Positions 17,086 to 25,332 of a stretch of DNA of 64,000 nucleotides are shown piece by piece. The DNA comes from an uncultured Serinicoccus sp. (GTDB lineage Bacteria > Actinomycetota > Actinomycetes > Actinomycetales > Dermatophilaceae), in the NCBI RefSeq assembly GCF_947500995.1, contig NZ_CANMUA010000004.1:62001-126000 (forward strand), given 5' to 3'. Both the position numbers and the translations under genes were made by a program. Position 1 is the first letter of the stretch. Every line of letters starts with the position of its first letter. The notes under the pieces were generated by a model. The model was not told the DNA's origin. It worked only from the letters and a program-made list of their open reading frames with translations, and made no database searches.

Positions 17086-18405
17086 GTGACCGCCCGCCTG
17101 TGGGCAGCGATCGCTGCCGTTCTGCTGGGGATGCTGCTGCTGGTGGCCCCGGCCGGCGCCACCACGCCCGCCGCGTCCTCCCCGGTCTCCGCGGGGGCCT
17201 CGGAGGAGGCCGCCGAGACGGTCCAGGGCACCGTGCGGGACCCCGACCGCGAGCCGCTCGAGGGCATCACCATCACGGTCACCCAGGACGGTGAGGAGAT
17301 CGGTTCGGCGGTCACCGACGCCGAGGGCTCCTGGGCCGTCCCGCTGCCCGGCCCCGGCTCCTACACCGTGACGCTCGACGTGTCCGGGCTGCCCGAGGGC
17401 GTGGCCCCGCGCGCCGAGGGCGGCGAGGTCCTCGACGGCGTCACCGTCCGCCCCGGGGCCTCCCAGGGCGTCATCTTCCAGCTGGGGACCGGCGAGGTCG
17501 AGGAGGGCGGCGCGGCGATCCCGGTGGCCCGCGTGCTGCAGCTCGTCGTGGACGGCATCAAGTTCGGGGCCATCATCGCCATCACCGCGGTGGGGCTGTC
17601 CCTGGTCTTCGGCACCACCAAGCTCATCAACTTCGCGCACGGCGAGTTCGTCACCATCGGCGCGGTCACGGCATACTTCCTCAGCACCGCGCCGGGCAAC
17701 CTGCCCATCGTCCTGGCGGCGGTGCTGGCGATGGCGGTCGGGGGAGCGGTCGCCGGCGGCGTGGAGGTAGGACTGTGGCGGCCACTGCGCCGGCGCGGGG
17801 CCGGGCTCATCCAGATGTTCATCGTGGCCATCGGTCTCTCGCTGCTGCTGCGCCACCTCATCCTCATCGTCTTCGGGTCCCGGCGCCAGCAGTACGACGA
17901 GTACTCGCTGCAGACCGCGTGGACCCTCGGGCCGGTGCGCATCACCCCTCGCGACCTCGTCATCACCGTGCTGGCGTTCGCCATCATGATCGGGGTGGCC
18001 GTCATGCTGCAGCGCACCCGGATCGGGACGGCGATGCGCGCCGTGAACGACAACAAGGACCTGGCCGAGGCGTCGGGTATCGACGTGCAGCGGGTCATCC
18101 TCGTGGTCTGGGTGCTCGGGGGCGCCCTGGCCGCGATCGGGGGCGTCTTCTTCGGGCTCACCCAGGCCATCTACAGCGAGATGGGCTTCGAGCTGCTGCT
18201 GCTGATGTTCGCCGGGGTCATCCTGGGCGGGCTGGGCAGCGCCTACGGCGCCATGCTGGGCTCGCTCGTCATCGGCCTGGTCTCGCAGCTGTCCACCCTG
18301 TGGTTCCCGGCCTCGCTGGCCTACATGTGGGCGCTGCTCGTCATGATCATCGTTCTCCTCGTCCGGCCGCAGGGCATCCTGGGCCGGCGCGAGCGGGTCG
18401 GCTGA
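17086..18405 (+). CDS. livH: Branched-chain amino acid type ABC permease LivH with extracytoplasmic N-terminal domain
   Basis: A 439-residue protein with two parts. Residues 1-25 form a signal peptide (LWAAIAAVLLGMLLLVAPAGA). Residues about 47-131 resemble a carboxypeptidase-regulatory or CNA-B-like beta sandwich (QGTVRDPDREPLEGITITV, then DAEGSWAVPLPGPGSYTVTL). From residue ~149 a LivH permease begins (DGIKFGAIIAITAVGLSLVF, TKLINFAHGEF) and ends normally with RPQGILGRRERVG. LivH proteins usually lack the front domain, which would face outside, near the binding protein. The GTG start follows GAAGGAG. livM begins 11 bases downstream. The actual substrate is unknown. Confidence 0.88.
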   Translation: MTARLWAAIAAVLLGMLLLVAPAGATTPAASSPVSAGASEEAAETVQGTVRDPDREPLEGITITVTQDGEEIGSAVTDAEGSWAVPLPGPGSYTVTLDVSGLPEGVAPRAEGGEVLDGVTVRPGASQGVIFQLGTGEVEEGGAAIPVARVLQLVVDGIKFGAIIAITAVGLSLVFGTTKLINFAHGEFVTIGAVTAYFLSTAPGNLPIVLAAVLAMAVGGAVAGGVEVGLWRPLRRRGAGLIQMFIVAIGLSLLLRHLILIVFGSRRQQYDEYSLQTAWTLGPVRITPRDLVITVLAFAIMIGVAVMLQRTRIGTAMRAVNDNKDLAEASGIDVQRVILVVWVLGGALAAIGGVFFGLTQAIYSEMGFELLLLMFAGVILGGLGSAYGAMLGSLVIGLVSQLSTLWFPASLAYMWALLVMIIVLLVRPQGILGRRERVG

Positions 18406-18416
18406 GGAGAGGAACG

Positions 18417-19406
18417 ATGGACGTCCTGGCAGTGCTCTCCGTCGCGGTCCGCGGCGCGCTCGGCCCCGAGGCCGCGATCTACGCCCTGGCCGCGATCGGG
18501 CTCAACATCCACTTCGGCTACACCGGACTGCTGAACTTCGGCCAGGTGGGCTTCATGCTCGTCGGCGCCTACGGCACGGCCATCTCGGTGCTGTCCTTCG
18601 ATGCGCCGCTGTGGGCTGGGGTGCTCGTCGGTATGGCCTGCGCGGTCGTCCTGGCGCTCATCCTCGGGATCCCCACGCTGCGGCTGCGGGGCGACTACCT
18701 GGCGATCGCCACGATCGCCGCCGCCGAGGTGCTGCGCTACCTCTACCGCTCCTCCTTCGCCGAGCCCGTCACCGGCGGCGTCTTCGGGCTCGTGCAGTTC
18801 GCCGGCGAGTTCTACGCCGTCAACCCCTACACGGCTCCGCTGGAGCTGGGGCCGCTGCGCTTCAACGAGCGGGCCCTGTGGTTGATGACCGTGGCCTGGG
18901 GCATCACCTTCCTCGCGGCCGGCCTGGTCTGGCTGCTCGTCCACAGCCCGTGGGGCCGCGTGCTGCGCGCGGTCCGGGAGGACGAGGACGCCGCCCGCAG
19001 CCTGGGCAAGAACGTCTTCGCCTACAAGATGCAGGCCCTCGTCCTCGGCGGCGTCCTCGGGGCGCTGGCGGGGTCGCTGCTGGCGATCAACAGCCAGGCC
19101 ATCACACCCGACGCCTTCATCCCGATCATCACGTTCTACCTGTGGACCATCATGATCCTGGGAGGGGCGAGCCGGGTCCTGGGACCGATCCTGGGCTCCA
19201 TCGTCTTCTGGTTCCTGCTCACCTTCCTCGACGCCTTCCTCCGGGGCGCCATGTCGGCCGGCTGGATCCCCGGCTTCCTGCTCGCCCCCAGCGACATCGG
19301 CGCGGTGCGCTTCGCCGCGGTCGGTCTAGGGCTCATGCTCCTCATGGTGTTCCGGCCCGCGGGGCTCATCGGCAACCAGAAGGAGCTGCGTCTCGATGTC
19401 CGATGA
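18417..19406 (+). CDS. livM: Branched-chain amino acid type ABC permease LivM
   Basis: A 329-residue membrane protein, second permease of the liv transporter. It has about eight to ten hydrophobic helices and the family motifs LNIHFGYTGLLNFGQVGF near the start and RLRGDYLAIATIAAAEV in the middle. The cytoplasmic coupling segment is RAVREDEDAARSLGKNVF. The end contains LMVFRPAGLIGNQKEL. GAGGAGAGGAACG precedes the ATG. It overlaps livG by 11 bases. It pairs with LivH to form the channel. Confidence 0.9.
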   Translation: MDVLAVLSVAVRGALGPEAAIYALAAIGLNIHFGYTGLLNFGQVGFMLVGAYGTAISVLSFDAPLWAGVLVGMACAVVLALILGIPTLRLRGDYLAIATIAAAEVLRYLYRSSFAEPVTGGVFGLVQFAGEFYAVNPYTAPLELGPLRFNERALWLMTVAWGITFLAAGLVWLLVHSPWGRVLRAVREDEDAARSLGKNVFAYKMQALVLGGVLGALAGSLLAINSQAITPDAFIPIITFYLWTIMILGGASRVLGPILGSIVFWFLLTFLDAFLRGAMSAGWIPGFLLAPSDIGAVRFAAVGLGLMLLMVFRPAGLIGNQKELRLDVR

Positions 19407-20325
19407 CCGCCACGAGGACCTCCTCGCCCAGCGCGAGTCCGTCCACGAGCAGGAGCAGGAGCGCGAGGACACCCCCTCCGTGGGGGCCCGGCGCGCGGCC
19501 GCGGCGCTGGCGGGGGTCGCCAACGTCCCGGGCGTCGCGAAGCCGGACGCGATCCTCGTGGCGGACGACATGTCCCGGCACTTCGGCGGTGTCCGGGCGG
19601 TCGAGGTGGAGCACCTGGAGATCCAGCGCGGCACCATCACCGCGCTCATCGGTCCCAACGGTGCCGGCAAGTCCACCTTCTTCAACCTCACCACCGGCTT
19701 CGACCGGCCGAACTCGGGCCGGTGGTCCTTCGACGGCAAGGACATCAGCGGTGCCCCGTCGTTCCGCATCGCGCGGCAGGGGATGGTGCGGACCTTCCAG
19801 CTGACGAAGGCCCTGACCCGCCTGACCAGCCTGGAGAACCTCATGCTGGGAGCCACGGGGCAGCGCGGCGAGCGTCTGCTGACCTCGCTGCTGCGCCCGA
19901 CCTGGGCCGCGCAGGAGGCAGGGATCCGGCACCGGGCCGAGGAGCTGCTGGCACGGTTCAACCTCGCCCACATGCGGGACGAGTTCGCCGGGACCATGTC
20001 CGGGGGGCAGCGCAAGCTCCTCGAGATGGCGCGGGCCCTCATGGTGCAGCCGGACATGATCCTGCTCGACGAGCCCATGGCCGGGGTCAACCCCGCCCTC
20101 ACCCAGTCGCTGCTGGGTCACATCGAGGCCTTGCGGGACGAGGGGATGACCATCGTCCTCGTCGAGCACGACATGGACGTCATCATGTCCATCAGCGACT
20201 GGGTGGTCTGCTTCGCCCAGGGCAAGGTCATCGCCGAGGGTCGGCCGGACGACATCCGCAGAGACACCGCGGTCATCGACGCCTACCTCGGCACCCACCG
20301 CTCCCTCCAGGAGGACCAGACGTGA
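19396..20325 (+). CDS. livG: Branched-chain amino acid type ABC ATP-binding protein LivG
   Basis: A 309-residue ATPase. Walker A is IGPNGAGKST, the signature is MSGGQRKLLEMARAL, Walker B is MILLDEPMAGVNP and the switch His is in VEHDMDV. It drives the LivHM permease. An extra N-terminal ~50 residues, rich in Glu, Gln and Arg (RESVHEQEQEREDT), precede the ATPase core; most LivG proteins lack it. The ATG lies inside the end of livM and the stop overlaps livF by 4 bases, so all four genes are coupled. Confidence 0.92.
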   Translation: MSDDRHEDLLAQRESVHEQEQEREDTPSVGARRAAAALAGVANVPGVAKPDAILVADDMSRHFGGVRAVEVEHLEIQRGTITALIGPNGAGKSTFFNLTTGFDRPNSGRWSFDGKDISGAPSFRIARQGMVRTFQLTKALTRLTSLENLMLGATGQRGERLLTSLLRPTWAAQEAGIRHRAEELLARFNLAHMRDEFAGTMSGGQRKLLEMARALMVQPDMILLDEPMAGVNPALTQSLLGHIEALRDEGMTIVLVEHDMDVIMSISDWVVCFAQGKVIAEGRPDDIRRDTAVIDAYLGTHRSLQEDQT

Positions 20326-21134
20326 GCGAGGACGTGCGACCGGAGCTCCCTCCGGGGGACGCGGGTGAGGAGCGTCGTGCGGACGCCGACGCGGACGCAC
20401 CGCGTCCGGAGCGGGTCCTGTGGACCGAGCAGCTCGTCGCCGGGTACATCCCCGACGTCGACATCCTGCGCGGGTGCACCGTCGAGGTCCGGACCGGGGA
20501 GCTCGTGGGCATCATCGGCCCCAACGGGGCCGGCAAGTCCACCCTCATCAAGGCGATGTTCGGGCTCGTCCCGATCCGCTCCGGCCAGGTCATGCTGCAG
20601 GGCACGGACATCACCGGTCGGTCGACTCACAAGCTGGTCGCCGACGGCCTGGGCTACGTGCCGCAGAACAACAACGTCTTCCCCTCCCTCACCGTGGAGG
20701 AGAACCTGCAGATGGGTCTCTACCTGCGGCCCAAGGAGTATGCCGAGCGCTTCCGGGAGGTGAGCGACCTGTACCCGCTGCTCGCCGACCGCCGGGCCCA
20801 GCGGGCCGGGTCGCTCTCCGGCGGTGAGCGACAGGTGGTGGCGATGGGCCGGGCCCTCATGACCGGCCCGCACGTCCTGTTCCTCGACGAGCCGTCCGCC
20901 GGGTTGTCCCCGCTGATGCAGGACTCGGTGTTCGAGGCCGTCGCACGCATCAACGAGGCAGGGGTGTCGGTCCTCATGGTGGAGCAGAACGCCCGGCAGT
21001 GCCTGGACATCTCCGACCGCGCCTACGTGCTCGACCAGGGCCAGGACGCCTACACGGGGACCGGTGCCGAGCTGGCCCGCGACCCGAAGGTCATCGAGCT
21101 CTACCTCGGCACCCTGGCGCGCGTGGACGGCTGA
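20322..21134 (+). CDS. livF: Branched-chain amino acid type ABC ATP-binding protein LivF
   Basis: A 270-residue ATPase, second of the pair. Walker A is IGPNGAGKST, the signature is LSGGERQVVAMGRAL, Walker B is VLFLDEPSAGLSP and the switch position reads VEQNARQ, with Gln in place of His as is normal for LivF. The Q-loop region has YVPQNNNVFPSLTVEENL. A ~30-residue charged N-terminal extension precedes the core. GTG start in a GTGA overlap with livG. It is the last gene of the operon and faces livJ. Confidence 0.92.
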   Translation: MSEDVRPELPPGDAGEERRADADADAPRPERVLWTEQLVAGYIPDVDILRGCTVEVRTGELVGIIGPNGAGKSTLIKAMFGLVPIRSGQVMLQGTDITGRSTHKLVADGLGYVPQNNNVFPSLTVEENLQMGLYLRPKEYAERFREVSDLYPLLADRRAQRAGSLSGGERQVVAMGRALMTGPHVLFLDEPSAGLSPLMQDSVFEAVARINEAGVSVLMVEQNARQCLDISDRAYVLDQGQDAYTGTGAELARDPKVIELYLGTLARVDG

Positions 21135-21146
21135 CCCCGACGACGC

Positions 21147-21166
21147 ACGCCCCGGGTGCGGGGCGT
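21147..21166 (+). terminator. Hairpin after livF
   Basis: ACGCCCC pairs with GGGGCGT around GGGTGC, starting 13 bases after the livF stop. Together with the larger palindrome just downstream it probably ends the livHMGF transcript. No T run follows. Confidence 0.5.
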
Positions 21167-21178
21167 CCACGCGGGCCG

Positions 21179-21210
21179 GTGGTGGCCGGGTGCGCGCACC
21201 CGGCCACCAC
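21179..21210. terminator. Perfect 32-base palindrome between livF and livJ (bidirectional terminator)
   Basis: The 16 bases from 21179 (GTGGTGGCCGGGTGCG) are exactly complementary to the 16 bases ending at 21210, with the centre between 21194 and 21195. It lies between the convergent stop codons of livF and livJ, so the natural reading is a shared terminator. There is no T run on either side. Confidence 0.7.
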
Positions 21211-21215
21211 GGTGC

Positions 21216-22568
21216 TCACTCGGCCGGGTTGGCCTCGACCGTCTCGACCGACTGCAGCTCACCCGCGTCGTCGAACTCGTAGACCTCGATGGTGGCCGTC
21301 CCAGGCTCACCGGCGTCGGTGAAGTCCAGCGGACCGCTGGCACCGTTGTAGTCGATGTCCTCGCCGTCCTCCAGCAGGCCCAGGCACTCCTCGTAGGAGG
21401 TGCACTCGGTGCCCTCGCTCGTCACCCCGTTGACCTCGGCCTTGAAGTCGGCGGCGTTGACGGAGTCGGCCGCCACGGCAGCCAGCGCCATGGTGACGGC
21501 GCAGTCGTAGACCTGCGGCGCGAACTGGGTCTCCTCCAGGTCGGGGGCGAACTCCTGCAGCCGTGAGATGAAGTCGGGGTTGTCGGCCGAGGCCGGTGCC
21601 GTGCCCTTCATCCCGGCGATGACGCTCGGGTCGGACTCGTTGACGATGCTGCCGAGGTCGGCGGAGCGCAGACCGTCGGCACCGTAGACGCCGACGGCGT
21701 CCGGCGTGAGGCCGGCCTCGAACATCCCCTGGAGGATCTGACCGCCCTCCTCGAACGCGATGACCACCACGGCATCCGGCTGCGCCGCCTCCACCGAGGA
21801 CACCACCGCGTTGAACTCACGGGCCAACGGGTCGTAGGTCTCGTTGAGCGCCACGGTCGCGCCGGCGTTCTCCAGCGCGGTCGCGGTGGCCTCGGCCAGG
21901 CCAGAGCCGTAGTCGTCCGCCCGGGCGACGATCGCGACGTTGCTGTAGCCGTCGTTGACGATGGTGTTGGCGAGCACCGGTCCCTGCAGCGCGTCCGAGG
22001 GAGCGGTGCGGATGTAGAGCCCGTCGTCCTCGTAGTCGGTGAACGTCGGGGCGGTGTTGGAGCCGGAGCACTGCATGACGTTGGCCCCGGTGACCCGGTC
22101 GATGATGGCGAGGGACATGCCGGACGCGGCGGCGCCGACGATGGCGCTGGGCTGCTCGGCGAGGATGCGGTCCGCCGCCTGCTGCGCGGCAGCCTCCTGC
22201 CCCGCCTCGTCACCGGCCACAGGAGCCGGCACCTCCTGGCCGAGCACGCCACCCGCTGCGTTGATGTCCTCGATCGCGAGACCCAGGGCCTCGATCTGGG
22301 GCGGGCCGAGGAAGGCCAGCTGGCCGGTCTCGGGGAGCACGTAGCCGAAGGTGAAGGTGTCCGAGGTGTTCCCGTCGCCCCCGGCGACCTCCTCCTCGGT
22401 CTCCATCGAGTCGTCGGAGGATCCGTCTCCCTCGTCCTCCTCGGCGGCGGTGTCCTCCGCAGCGCTCTCGTCGGTGGCGGTCTCGTCGGCGGTGTCGCCA
22501 CCGCAGGCTGCGAGCAGGGCCAGCGCCGACAGGGCGGCCACGCTCCTCAGGTGCGTCTTCACACGCAT
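21216..22568 (-). CDS. livJ: Branched-chain amino acid type ABC substrate-binding lipoprotein LivJ
   Basis: A 450-residue lipoprotein. The signal peptide ends at the lipobox LLAACG (Cys22). About 48 residues of Asp/Glu/Ser/Thr-rich linker follow, then a type I periplasmic-binding fold starting FTFGYVLPETGQLAFLGPP, with IEDINAAGGVLG and the later VYDCAVTMALAA. It should capture the solute for LivHMGF. Unlike most liv systems it is on the opposite strand, convergent to the permease operon, so it has its own promoter and expression level. GAGAGG precedes the ATG by 6 bases. Confidence 0.9.
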   Translation of the reverse strand: MRVKTHLRSVAALSALALLAACGGDTADETATDESAAEDTAAEEDEGDGSSDDSMETEEEVAGGDGNTSDTFTFGYVLPETGQLAFLGPPQIEALGLAIEDINAAGGVLGQEVPAPVAGDEAGQEAAAQQAADRILAEQPSAIVGAAASGMSLAIIDRVTGANVMQCSGSNTAPTFTDYEDDGLYIRTAPSDALQGPVLANTIVNDGYSNVAIVARADDYGSGLAEATATALENAGATVALNETYDPLAREFNAVVSSVEAAQPDAVVVIAFEEGGQILQGMFEAGLTPDAVGVYGADGLRSADLGSIVNESDPSVIAGMKGTAPASADNPDFISRLQEFAPDLEETQFAPQVYDCAVTMALAAVAADSVNAADFKAEVNGVTSEGTECTSYEECLGLLEDGEDIDYNGASGPLDFTDAGEPGTATIEVYEFDDAGELQSVETVEANPAE

Positions 22569-22590
22569 GTGTCACCTCTCTGGTGTTCGG

Positions 22591-22606
22591 GGGGCATCGT
22601 TGCCCC
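22591..22606 (-). other. Stem-loop in the livJ leader
   Basis: GGGGCA-TCGT-TGCCCC, a perfect 6-base stem with a 4-base loop, lies between the probable livJ promoter and its ribosome binding site. It may stabilise the mRNA or affect translation; no known riboswitch fold is recognised. Confidence 0.35.
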
Positions 22607-22620
22607 GTCCACGGGATCTC

Positions 22621-22626
22621 ACCCTA
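22621..22626 (-). promoter_or_regulatory. Putative -10 element for livJ
   Basis: On the minus strand this reads TAGGGT. Transcription would begin near 22614, leaving a leader of about 45 bases. No good -35 is visible. Confidence 0.35.
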
Positions 22627-22674
22627 GGACGCGCCACCCACCGACGTGCCCATCGTCACCAAAACGTGACCTGG

Positions 22675-23544
22675 TCAGGCACGGTCCGGGCCGATGGAGG
22701 GCACGCCGGGGACGTCGGCACCTGGTCGGTGGGCCACGAGGATGGCGGTCCCGGGCAGGATCCGCCCGCGGACCGGTCCCCACCCGCCCCACTCGCGCGT
22801 CAGCCCCGGGGGCCATCCGGGTTCGACGAGGTCCGCGAGGACGAGGCCGGCGCCGTGCACCGCACGGACCAGGTCGCCCACGGTGCGGTGGTGCTCGGTG
22901 TAGGTCGCCGTCCCGTCCTCGGTCTCCTCGACGTAGGCCTCGTCGGTGACGTAGGGGTACCGGGCCACGAGACCCTCGGCGCCCGGGAGGTCGGGGAAGA
23001 CCCACCGGAAGGGGTGGGGGAGCGAGAAGACCACCCGCCCCCCGGGCCGGACGACCCGCGCCCACTCCCGCAGGACCGCGTCCGCGGCCGGCACGAAGGC
23101 GAGCACCCCGTGGGCGGTGACCACGAGGTCCACGCACGCGTCGGCGAAGGGCAGGTGGGCGCCGTCGCACTGGGCGTACGCCCGGGGTGCCGGACCCGCT
23201 GACCTGCCGTCGATCCCTCGCCCGACCTGCAGCATGCCGGCGCTGAGGTCGGTGCTCACCACCCTGGCCCCCTGGGCGGCGCACCAGCGCCCGCCCTGGG
23301 CCGCACCCGCCCCGACCTCCAGGACGTCCTGCCCCTGCAGGTCGCCCAGGAGGCCCAGCTGGCGTTCCGTCCAGCCCTCGGGGCCCCAGGTGAGCTCGGC
23401 GTCCCCCAGGTCGGCCCCGTGCTCCTCGTAGTAGCGTCCGGCCTCGGAGTCCCACCAGGCGCGACCCGCCCGGGCGGACTCCTCGTGGGTGGCCCGCCGT
23501 CGCAGGGCGCGGTCGGGTGAGGTCGGGGGGCCGGGGTGGTCCAT
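22675..23544 (-). CDS. Class I SAM-dependent methyltransferase
   Basis: A 289-residue protein with the Rossmann-like methyltransferase core. Motif I is VLEVGAGAAQGGRW (about residues 74-87), the acidic end of strand 2 is VVSTDLSAGML, then DGAHLPFADACVDLV and VVRPGGRVVFSLPHPF. The N-terminal ~60 residues (RAWWDSEAGRYYEEHGADLG) are typical of actinobacterial methyltransferases found before rpsA. The substrate is unknown. It is divergent from rpsA; its coding start lies 19 bases from the rpsA -35 element, so their control regions overlap. Confidence 0.82.
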   Translation of the reverse strand: MDHPGPPTSPDRALRRRATHEESARAGRAWWDSEAGRYYEEHGADLGDAELTWGPEGWTERQLGLLGDLQGQDVLEVGAGAAQGGRWCAAQGARVVSTDLSAGMLQVGRGIDGRSAGPAPRAYAQCDGAHLPFADACVDLVVTAHGVLAFVPAADAVLREWARVVRPGGRVVFSLPHPFRWVFPDLPGAEGLVARYPYVTDEAYVEETEDGTATYTEHHRTVGDLVRAVHGAGLVLADLVEPGWPPGLTREWGGWGPVRGRILPGTAILVAHRPGADVPGVPSIGPDRA

Positions 23545-23562
23545 GACCCCATGATGCGCGCT

Positions 23563-23591
23563 TTGACCTGCCTGAGGTGCGCCGATAGGCT
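23563..23591 (+). promoter_or_regulatory. Strong sigma-A type promoter for rpsA
   Basis: TTGACC (23563-23568) and TAGGCT (23586-23591) are separated by 17 bases, the best vegetative promoter in the window. The start point would be near 23598, giving a leader of about 118 bases before the rpsA ATG. This suits a highly expressed ribosomal protein gene with room for leader control. Confidence 0.75.
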
Positions 23592-23715
23592 GTCAGGGTT
23601 CGTCATGCGTCCTCGTGGTGCCCCGGAGCTCCAGCAGCCCCCGGCCCCGCGGCGGAGGCGCGGCGGGCCTGCACACCCATCCATACATCGTGTCCACAAT
23701 CGGAGCCCCTACTAC

Positions 23716-25179
23716 ATGACTGCCACCACGGCCGAGAAGGCCACCTCCCAGATCGCCGTCAACGACATCGGCTCTACGGAGGAACTGCTCGCGGCCATCG
23801 ACGCCACGATCAAGAACTTCAACGACGGCGACATCGTCGAAGGAGTGATCGTCAAGGTCGACCGCGACGAGGTCCTGCTCGACATCGGCTACAAGACGGA
23901 GGGTGTCATCCCCTCCCGTGAGCTCGCCATCAAGCACGACGTCGACCCCTCCGAGGTCGTCACCGTCGGTGACGAGGTCGAGGCCCTGGTCCTCCAGAAG
24001 GAGGACAAGGAAGGTCGCCTGATCCTGTCCAAGAAGCGTGCGCAGTACGAGCGCGCCTGGGGCTCGATCGAGCAGATCAAGGAGGAGGACGGCGTCGTCA
24101 CCGGCACCGTCATCGAGGTCGTCAAGGGCGGCCTCATCCTCGACATCGGTCTGCGCGGCTTCCTGCCCGCCTCTCTCGTCGAGATGCGCCGTGTCCGCGA
24201 CCTCCAGCCCTACGTCGGCAAGGAGATCGAGGCCAAGATCATCGAGCTGGACAAGAACCGCAACAACGTGGTCCTGTCCCGCCGCGCCTGGCTGGAGCAG
24301 ACCCAGTCCGAGGTCCGCACCACCTTCCTCAAGGAGCTGGCCAAGGGCCAGGTCCGCTCCGGGGTCGTCAGCAGCATCGTCAACTTCGGTGCCTTCGTCG
24401 ACCTCGGTGGCGGTGTGGACGGCCTCGTGCACGTCTCCGAGCTGTCCTGGAAGCACATCGACCACCCGGGCGAGGTCGTCGAGGTCGGTGACGAGGTCAC
24501 CGTCGAGGTGCTGGACGTCGACATGGACCGCGAGCGGGTCTCCCTCTCGCTGAAGGCGACCCTCGAGGACCCGTGGCAGACCTTCGCCCGCACGCACGCC
24601 ATCGGTCAGGTCGTGCCCGGCAAGGTCACCAAGCTGGTGCCCTTCGGCGCCTTCGTGCGCGTCGAGGACGGCATCGAGGGCCTGGTCCACATCTCCGAGC
24701 TGGCCGAGCGCCACGTCGAGCTGCCCGAGCAGATCGTCACCGTCGGCGCCGAGGTGTTCGTCAAGGTCATCGACATCGACCTGGAGCGCCGCCGCATCTC
24801 GCTGTCGCTCAAGCAGGCCAACGACGCGGTCGCCAACGAGTTCGACCCGACGCTGTACGGCATGGCTGCCGAGTACGACGACCAGGGCAACTACAAGTAC
24901 CCCGAGGGCTTCGACCCCGAGACCAACGAGTGGCTCGAGGGGCACGAGGAGCAGCGGGAGAAGTGGGAGAAGGAGTACGCCGACGCCCACGCCCGCTGGG
25001 AGGCCCACAAGGCGCAGGTCGAGGCCGCGTCCGAGGCCGACTCCTCGGCCGGGGTCGAGGTCGCCCCGGCGTCCACGTCGTACTCCTCGGACAACACCGC
25101 CGGCTCCGACGACGGTGCGGGCACCCTCGCCTCCGACGAGGCGCTGGCCGCGCTGCGGGAGAAGCTCACCGGGAACTGA
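23716..25179 (+). CDS. rpsA: 30S ribosomal protein S1
   Basis: A 487-residue protein with four S1 RNA-binding repeats (about residues 35-105, 120-187, 205-273 and 290-359), each ending in a strand such as DRERVSLSLKAT or ERRRISLSLKQA. It helps the 30S subunit bind mRNA. The four-repeat layout and a Ser/Ala/Glu-rich C-terminus are normal for actinobacteria. The ATG at 23716 (MTATTAEKATSQIAVNDIG) follows CGGAG; the in-frame upstream start at 23536 is rejected because it precedes the promoter. Codon use is more biased than its neighbours, with frequent GTC, ATC and AAG. Confidence 0.96.
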   Translation: MTATTAEKATSQIAVNDIGSTEELLAAIDATIKNFNDGDIVEGVIVKVDRDEVLLDIGYKTEGVIPSRELAIKHDVDPSEVVTVGDEVEALVLQKEDKEGRLILSKKRAQYERAWGSIEQIKEEDGVVTGTVIEVVKGGLILDIGLRGFLPASLVEMRRVRDLQPYVGKEIEAKIIELDKNRNNVVLSRRAWLEQTQSEVRTTFLKELAKGQVRSGVVSSIVNFGAFVDLGGGVDGLVHVSELSWKHIDHPGEVVEVGDEVTVEVLDVDMDRERVSLSLKATLEDPWQTFARTHAIGQVVPGKVTKLVPFGAFVRVEDGIEGLVHISELAERHVELPEQIVTVGAEVFVKVIDIDLERRRISLSLKQANDAVANEFDPTLYGMAAEYDDQGNYKYPEGFDPETNEWLEGHEEQREKWEKEYADAHARWEAHKAQVEAASEADSSAGVEVAPASTSYSSDNTAGSDDGAGTLASDEALAALREKLTGN

Positions 25180-25197
25180 CCCCTCGGTCCCCAGGTC

Positions 25198-25233
25198 GAC
25201 GGTCCGCCCTGCCGAACGGCAGGGCGGACCGTC
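25198..25233 (+). terminator. Strong hairpin terminator after rpsA
   Basis: Sixteen bases from 25198 (GACGGTCCGCCCTGCC) pair perfectly with the 16 bases ending at 25233 around a GAAC loop. It starts 19 bases after the rpsA stop. The tail GCTGTCT has only scattered T. Confidence 0.8.
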
Positions 25234-25266
25234 GCTGTCTGCCCCCGGCCGTCGGGAGGCGGATGA

Positions 25267-25272
25267 TACGGT
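25267..25272 (+). promoter_or_regulatory. Putative -10 element for the BCCT transporter gene
   Basis: TACGGT lies 60 bases before the ATG and after the rpsA terminator. No good -35 is visible. Confidence 0.35.
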
Positions 25273-25332
25273 GCCACGGCCGAGATCGCGCACTGACACG
25301 ACACCAGTCCGACGTCAACGAAACCGGAGATC

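Noticed and set aside
23536-23715. Longer rpsA start at 23536
   Set aside because: It lies upstream of the promoter hexamers, so it would not be on the main transcript. The residues before MTATTAEK do not resemble S1.
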